A DNA stretch of 64,000 nt, from the NCBI GenBank assembly GCA_016617785.1, contig JADILM010000002.1, positions 1,984,001-2,048,000 on the forward strand. Reading direction: 5' to 3'. Numbering within the stretch: the first letter of the stretch is position 1; every line of letters begins with the position of its first letter. The position numbers and the translations under genes are program-made. The notes below the pieces were generated by a model that was not told the origin of the DNA, ran no database searches, and was given only the letters and a program-made list of their open reading frames with translations. Origin of the DNA: Sporobolomyces roseus. Its lineage: Eukaryota; Basidiomycota; Microbotryomycetes; Sporidiobolales; Sporidiobolaceae. Of this stretch, positions 58,555 to 64,000 are shown in pieces.

Positions 58555-60100
58555 TCAGTAGTCGTATGACGGAGGGAAACTGCCGTTTCTATTGGGTCGA
58601 TTGAAGCCCATACTACTGCTGCGTCCCCTGTTCTCGTCCATGTAATCGTCGTTCTGAGCATACGGGTCCGAAGTCTGTCCAAATCCGTCGTCGTCCGAAC
58701 CCGAAAACTGCTTCTCGTTGTAGCCAACACCATAGTCATCCTTTTCATTGTAGCTCTGCTGTCGACCTCCATTGTATGGATTGTTCTGGTTGCTTGCTTG
58801 TCCATAACGACGTTGTCGTTGTCGAATCTTCTCGATTGCGTCGGCATTTTTCTGAAGTCGAGCGGTACGATAGTCGTGGTAGTCGAGCGAGTCCTTGACA
58901 ACCTTAGAAAGACGGAAGAAGAATACTCCCGTGAGACCAGTGACCTGATACACGACGAGTGCAATCAGTTCTAGGCGAACGTCTCGATGAAGGAGAGCGA
59001 GAAGGGACGCACCACGAAGAGGGAAACGACGACAAGGGTTCCGCCATTTCCTTTAGCGCTGCAATCATCTATCGAAGTAGCTGTTGCCCAGGCGACGCTG
59101 TCGTAGGACAATGCTCAGTCGTGGTCAGAAATGACTTGCGATAAAAAGCTTACCAATACTTGTCTTCTTGCGCGGTGATACACAAGAGCATGTAGCAGTA
59201 CTGCAACATCAGGTGAGACTATTCAGTATCATCTCACAGAGTCATGCGTCGACAAGAAGAAAGGGATGAAGCTAACCGATCCGACGGTGAGAATCAACGA
59301 AACACCGGCGCCCAACAATGCCCAATGCCACATGGCTGTATCGGAGCCGCTATCAGTAGGGTACTTGTATCATTGAGACAGAGAGAAGTAGCTGTGAGCT
59401 CACAGAAAGGGTGTGATTTGTGTCTGAGGGCGTCGAGTGTCGCTTGAGGTTCGTTCTCTTCTTCGTCGCGATGGTTTCTTCTTTCCTTACTTTCTACTTT
59501 GTCGTGATATCCGTTCCCTTTGTGTAATCTACAATCGTGCCGAACGTCAGCTTTCGAGATTGATCGTCGCGCTTCGTCTTCTTCGGAAGTAACACACTGG
59601 ATCCCTGCGAACACGCTCAAAATAGCGGTAATTGCAGCGCAACAAGCCCCGATGATACCAGGAGCCATCACATAGCGAGGGAGTACTGGGTAGTCCCGGT
59701 GGCGATCGACCTTCAAGCGTCAGTCCGACCTCGTCGCAGCTTGTAGAAAAGTGAGGAACTTACGATCTTTACTTTGAGCCTGTACCCAAGCAACTTTGCA
59801 TCATGGATAGAACATAAGATCGTCAGCTATCATGCGAGACGAAAGAGTTCCAGGCTGCCTTAAGGAGACACAAAGGCTTACCAGCTCCTGCCAACGCCGC
59901 TGAGGAAATCGCGCACAAGATGGGATCGACAATTACTTCGCCATCAGATTTGCGACGATCAACGATGGTTGTGGGGTTGTTGAGCGCTGCGTGATATCCA
60001 TGCTTCCCGGTGTTTCTGCGAAAGGGGAGAATCGGAATCAGCCCTTCGCGAGGATGAGAGAGAGGACAAGCGGATTGACTCACCGCGCTTTCTTGCCCAT
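58555..60100 (-). CDS. Multi-pass membrane protein of unknown function, Asp/Asn-rich tail
   Basis: Start MGKKAR (60100), then NTGKHGYHAALNNPTTIVDR. Hydrophobic segments come from separate exons: ILCAISSAALAGA; YVMAPGIIGACCAAITAILS; MWHWALLGAGVSLILTVGS; YCYMLLCITAQEDKYW; GGTLVVVSLFVVTGLTGVFF. The C-terminal tail (about 130 residues) is cytosolic-looking and rich in Asn, Gln, Asp and Tyr (YNGGRQQSYNEKDDYGVGYN), ending PPSYDY at 58555. About four membrane passes. The phase between the exon reading VAWVQAQSKD and the one reading VDRHRDYPVLPRYV does not fit a standard splice, so that border is uncertain. Family not recognised. Confidence 0.62.
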
Positions 60101-60357
60101 TCTAAGACTGACGAGACCGTGTTTGAGGAAGATCGAAAGAAGTGAGAGGAAAGAAAGAGAGAACAAAACCGAGTCTCAAAAGCGAACCCAGCGAAGTCCG
60201 AGGATTCGTCGGGACTTTTGTAACCTCCTGTCTCTCTCCCATCACCTTCGCGACGATGAGGGAGCTCGCGGAGAGGCTCGCTCACCCGAATCCGTCGAAG
60301 ATAGAACCTTTGTGCACTCATTCAGTAAATCCTACAAGTCACCCTCGATCTGAATCA

Positions 60358-61614
60358 TCAATAATCTCCATCGTCATCGTCATCTTCGCTTTCATCCCGT
60401 CTCCGTTTGCGTCTCATGTGGTGTGATTGAGGATTCGGGTCGCGGAGTGAGAAGATGTGTAACATCTGGGACCAGACGATCAAAACGATTCCCATAATTT
60501 GCGATAATCCGGCGATCTGTAAGCGAGGAGGTGTTAAGAGAAGCGGATCGATTGTATAAGAGGAGGGTAGCTCACAAATGCTCCAGCAATAAACATAGCG
60601 TCGGAAGTATCGATCTTCGAGCTTGCTCCAATGAAGTACGAAATATCAATCGAAAGGTTCGCACACCAGAATGGCTGTCAAGGGCTAGGTTCGTCAGCAG
60701 CTGTCACCAGCCACAGACACTCGGACTTACGACGAGGAGAGCTCCCATGTCCTTATGTGATCTCGCTGAGATTCGAAAAGTATTTCGTCAATTACAGAAT
60801 AACGAGGAAGAATAGTCTGATAAGCTTACTAAACTTGTGCATTTCGATCAGTGTCAGACTGAGAGCTATATAAGACGCTTCGAGTATTGCCCAAACTGCT
60901 GCTTGAATGTAAACATCTGTCTCGTTCGTTCGATCAGCTCATTTCTGCGAGTGTCGAGAAAGTCTTTGCTTACAGGCGGGAGTCTCGTAGTCTTCAATCA
61001 GCACAAACACAGCGAAAGCGACGTCGAACGCTGCTATCAGACACTGAGGAGTCGAAGAAAAGGTCAGCTCTCTCGAGCAGGAGAGGGATTCGAGAGGATA
61101 GATAACTCACGCAACCAGTCAAGAACAATGTGGGATGCGCTCTTCGGTAACGGCTTCCTGCATCGGAATCTCCTCCCATTGCGTGAAAGGTGACCTGTTG
61201 AAAGAGAACCTGGAGAGGCGCATTGGACGTACTTTCGAAGAAACTCCGAAAACTTCCGCGGTTACGATGAACGCCCGAGCTAGACCATGTAACGCACGAC
61301 TGTCTGAGCTGATCCGCCGAAGAGTAGAGCGAGAGGAGGAAGGGAGAAGGCGACAAGAGTGTCGAAGCGAAGAATTCGAGCGAGAGAATCGGGACCATTC
61401 CTGAGTCGAGAAGGGCTCTCCAGGGCATAAGAGCAAGCCGAATATACTACCGTGACAGTTTAGAGTGTTCCCAAGCTGGCCGTCAACGCTTGAGACGAGT
61501 CGAGTTGGAGGATCCGAAAATGCGGGATTGAGAAGCAACTGTCTCGAATAAAGAAGCGCGAGCTGCTCGAGTGAGCCAGGTGACTTTGATGGCTACTCTA
61601 GACGTGTCGCCCAT
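60358..61614 (-). CDS. Multi-pass membrane protein of unknown function
   Basis: Likely start MGDTSRVAIKVTWLTRAARA (61614). Later exons read VTFHAMGGDSDAGSRYRRAH, then hydrophobic CLIAAFDVAFAVFVLIEDYE, then DVYIQAAVWAILEASYIALS, then KDMGALLVPFWCANLSIDIS with YFIGASS, then IAGLSQIMGIVLIVWSQMLH. The tail is Lys/Arg/Asp-rich (RRKRRRDESEDDDDDGDY), stop TGA 60358-60360. Four to six membrane helices. The 61500-61260 part can be read in more than one way. It is on the same strand as and directly upstream of the membrane protein at 58555-60100, and both families are unknown to me. Confidence 0.58.
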
Positions 61615-62042
61615 TGATCGGAGTCGATGCGAGGTTGTGGAAGGAGGAAAAGAGATGAATGAACAACTTGAACTCTTACCATTCACACTACACTCGAAAT
61701 CGGCTAGCTATAGGGTAGAACAGCACACATAATCCACTCGAATCAGCCGTCAATTCTCCCTAGAGCGTCAACCTCGGAGCAGACATTCGAATTCACCCTT
61801 TGACAAAACTCCTTCAACTCGACTAAAACAAGAGCCGCGCAGACTCGTAGTGACTTCTGTAAGCACTCTTGAGGTCTCCACTAACTACCCTGCGATCTCA
61901 GCTGACCAAATGAGCGATCGCAGCCTCCTTCCCCTTCCCTCTTATCGCAACCGACTTTGCGACCTATCTTGAGTCCCCTCAACAACGGCTCACTCGCTCC
62001 AGCACCTTCCATTCGACTTCAGCTTCGATCTCGACCTCGAGC
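61615..62042. promoter_or_regulatory. Divergent region between the membrane protein gene and MYND copy D
   Basis: About 430 bp with both promoters. The left part (61660-61715) carries a diverged third copy of the dispersed repeat on the minus strand. The right part is C/T-rich up to the copy D start. The A/C/E flanking block is absent here. Confidence 0.5.
61660..61715 (-). repeat. Dispersed repeat, diverged copy 3
   Basis: Read on the minus strand it contains tagtgtgaatggtaagagtt, matching gtcgtgtgaatggtaagaat of the copy at 26481-26560, with a similar agctag-containing lead. Shorter and less similar than the first two copies. Confidence 0.45.
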
Positions 62043-63050
62043 ATGTTCACGTCAAGCTCCACCATGACGCCCTCGCCATTAGGAGAATGCGTTGTTTGCG
62101 GAAAAGAATCGTCAACTCGTTGCTCGAGCTGTTCTCAAGGTGGAGTCGATTGCATGTTCTTCTGTTCAAGAGATCATCAGAAACTCGTGAGTTCGGCTTT
62201 CGTCTTGTCGTACAATAGAGTCAGCTGACTGTTTCGAATTTCGTTTTCTTCCTCCTTTACTTTCTTTACTTTCCCGCACCTACTCTCCCGCACTCGATAC
62301 AGATCTGGCCCGTTCACAGCCGTGTGTGCGGAGGATCGTTCATGTGGCCGCCGCTCAAGTCTAAGGAAAGAGCTGAAATGCTCGAATTCACAACGAAACC
62401 GATGAACGAAATGCTCACAACGACAACTTGGGCCAAGAGCTTCGAGCGATCAATGGATCACGTTCCGCCTCATGTTGGACACACAGAAAGTTGTGGTTGC
62501 GTGACGAGGGCACTTCAGGTCCGTCTTCTGTTCACGCACGCGATGGAAAGCTGGATCTCTCGCTGATGTCCCCAATTCAAGACAGGCATCAATCAAGAAA
62601 GTTACTACGAACCAAGCCCTCCTGTTTGACCTTCGCGGCTCCGCATTTCACGTCAGGATCGGATCGGAATTGCTCGAGAGCGGCGATATGACATGTGGCC
62701 ATTTCTGCGAGCTCGTCGTAGCGAATCCATTCGGTTGTCTCGCATACTCGCAAGGCGAACATCTCGAGGACTGGACCCAACAAATCGATTCGACATGGTA
62801 CTCTCGGTTTCAGCACTTGTCGGTGGTACTCGTTGCGCTCATCGGCGAACTGCACCGCGACCTTCGGAATTACAAGGGAGGAATCAATCGACCGGAACCG
62901 ACCTTGCTCGATCACATATTGAACACTATGAGGGGAATAGCAAGAAGTCAGATCTCTCCGCTCAACCCGGCGCTCGCAAAATCCATCTCCGAAGTCTGGC
63001 TACCGTCGATGTTGGAAAATGTCGGCATCAAGATGACATTTCAGGATTAG
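62043..63050 (+). CDS. MYND-type zinc finger protein, paralog D
   Basis: Three phase-0 exons: 62043-62186 (48 codons), 62303-62518 (72 codons) and 62586-63050, total 274 residues, no internal stop. Exon 1: MFTSSSTMTPSPLGECVVCG, with RCSSCSQGGVDCMFFCSRDH. Exon 2 opens IWPVHSRVCGGSFMWPPLKS; here HxxxC is kept but Lys after His is Ser. Exon 3 has VANPFGCLAYSQGE and STWYSRFQHLSVVL, the family landmarks. It is the most diverged intact copy: exon 3 is shorter than in A or C, and the upstream block is different. Function unknown. Confidence 0.82.
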
Positions 63051-63599
63051 GGAGGTAGGACATCGACTTGATCGTGAGTTTTGGGCAGTAAGGATAGAGA
63101 TTGTTGGAGATGCAACAGGATGATCGTGTCGAAATCTTTGCATCGTACGTTTTTCTTGCTGAGCAGCGCAAGGTACGTCGCTCATAGTCTACGCTCGCTT
63201 CCAATTCTGACTGGACACTGATATTTACGTTCAAAATACTCACAGAACTGCTCGAAACGCTTGATCGATCGCTCGAAACCGGTTCATTCTCTTCTCCTCC
63301 TCTTCTCCCCCCGACAACGCAACAAACTTTCTGCTACCTCAATCTCGACAAGCTCTCAATAAGCCTCGACAAGCTCTCGACAAGCTCTCGACAATTCGAA
63401 TCTGCTATCTCACTTCCTCTCGATTACAACGATTTCCCTCGATCCGTCCTCAAAACTTTCGATTCCTTCTCGATACTCTCCCGCCGCGCACTCCCTCCCA
63501 ATCGCTCCTACTCGTCACATCTTACGTACTCCTCGAGCGGCATTTGTTCTCAATCGGTATCAGTTTCTTGCGATTTTAGACAACGAAGGGAATTTGAGG
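63051..63599. other. Region between MYND copies D and E, with tandem repeat
   Basis: About 550 bp. At 63344-63396 an 11-nt unit (tcgacaagctc) occurs three times, plus partial units. Short frames only; no gene seen. Confidence 0.6.
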
Positions 63600-63853
63600 A
63601 AGTCGTAGCGAGTGGAATCGCAAACTACGAGCTTTTGCTTCATCCTCCCCTTTCTTTTGCATAGAGCTTTGCTGTTCACCAACTACTCTAGAGATTGTCG
63701 TCGTCGTTCAGCTTCGGATCGACCGGACTTTCCGCGGTGCAGATTTGCCAGGTTTCACTCGGTCTCTATCTCTCTCTCTCCTTCTCTTCACTCTCTCACT
63801 TCTGTCGCTCGAATCTCTCAGTCTCAGCTTCACCGCACTCAAGCACTCTCAAC
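63600..63853 (+). repeat. 5' flanking block shared by MYND copies A, C and E (copy E)
   Basis: From gtcgtagcgagtggaatcgc to the start codon this matches the reverse complement of the blocks upstream of copies A and C. It includes the core atcgaccggactttccgcgg (63717-63736). The more distal part of the A/C block is missing here. Confidence 0.8.
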
Positions 63854-64000
63854 ATGTCCACCTCGACTTCTACCGCTTCTCCCTCGGCTTTAGGAGAATG
63901 CGTCGTTTGTGGGAAAGAATCATCAACTCGTTGCTCAAGCTGTGCAAAGGGTGGAGTGAAATGGATGTTCTTCTGCTCGAAGTATCACCAGCAGCTCGTG
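63854..64000 (+). CDS. MYND-type zinc finger protein, paralog E, exon 1 only (window edge)
   Basis: Exon 1 runs 63854-63997, exactly 144 nt as in A, C and D, and is followed by gtg of the expected donor at the window end. The start MSTSTSTASPSALGECVVCG differs from copy A at only a few positions; the tail FFCSKYHQQL is as in copy C. One finger-region change is visible: GGVKW where the others have GGVDW or GGVDC. The rest of the gene is outside the window. Confidence 0.8.
   Translation, partial: MSTSTSTASPSALGECVVCGKESSTRCSSCAKGGVKWMFFCSKYHQQLV

Overview
The window is nuclear DNA of a fungus, most likely a basidiomycetous yeast; Pucciniomycotina/Microbotryomycetes is my guess, not shown. The evidence is compact genes, each with many short introns (about 40-110 nt, GTRNGY donors, CTGAC-like branch points), the Arg codon CGA used very often, CT-rich promoters, and basidiomycete-type glycosyltransferases of families GT69 and GT90. 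There are no bacterial, organellar or intact transposon genes. I built the exon models by hand from reading frames and splice signals, so internal borders are approximate unless stated.

Layout: 1-1517 (-) 5' part of TOP3 (DNA topoisomerase III, cut by the window edge). 2902-7073 (+) ADE6-type FGAM synthase. 7381-11335 (-) CSE1 exportin. 11755-12823 (-) ISU1 Fe-S scaffold. 13291-14422 and 15071-16037 (-) two MYND-finger paralogs, the second with a nonsense codon. 16813-19673 (-) F-box protein. 19816-21803 (-) HOS1/HDAC8-like deacetylase with altered catalytic residues. 22222-23346 (-) a third MYND paralog. 24097-24545 (-) a broken piece of a phosphate transporter. 25030-26163 (-) F-box/LRR-like protein. 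26897-28983 (-) the intact PHO84-type transporter. 30527-31940 (+) TRM7. 32305-35264 (-) GT90. 35732-36707 (+) Hikeshi/OPI10. 37032-37541 (-) mitochondrial BolA. 37679-39832 (+) COX15. 40087-41965 (+) coiled-coil protein. 42235-42984 (-) small conserved-looking orphan. 43602-45805 (-) ABC1/UbiB kinase-like protein. 46632-48904 (+) probable mitochondrial PPR-like protein. 49210-50972 (+) membrane-anchored acyl-protein thioesterase-like hydrolase. 51456-52408 (-) RCR-like membrane protein. 52967-54193 (-) 1-Cys peroxiredoxin. 54718-55724 (-) AMMECR1. 56084-58257 (+) GT69. 58555-60100 and 60358-61614 (-) two multi-pass membrane proteins. 62043-63050 (+) and 63854-end (+) MYND paralogs four and five.

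Most of the window is ordinary housekeeping, including a mitochondrial group (ISU1, BolA, COX15, UbiB kinase). The unusual part is a dispersed family of small MYND-finger proteins: five copies in 64 kb. They share a three-exon plan in which intron 1 cuts the zinc finger at the same codon. Copies A, C and E also share their upstream DNA. The region around copies A-C further holds a segmental duplication of part of the transporter gene and a roughly 70-bp dispersed repeat, so it looks like an actively rearranging island between stable housekeeping blocks.
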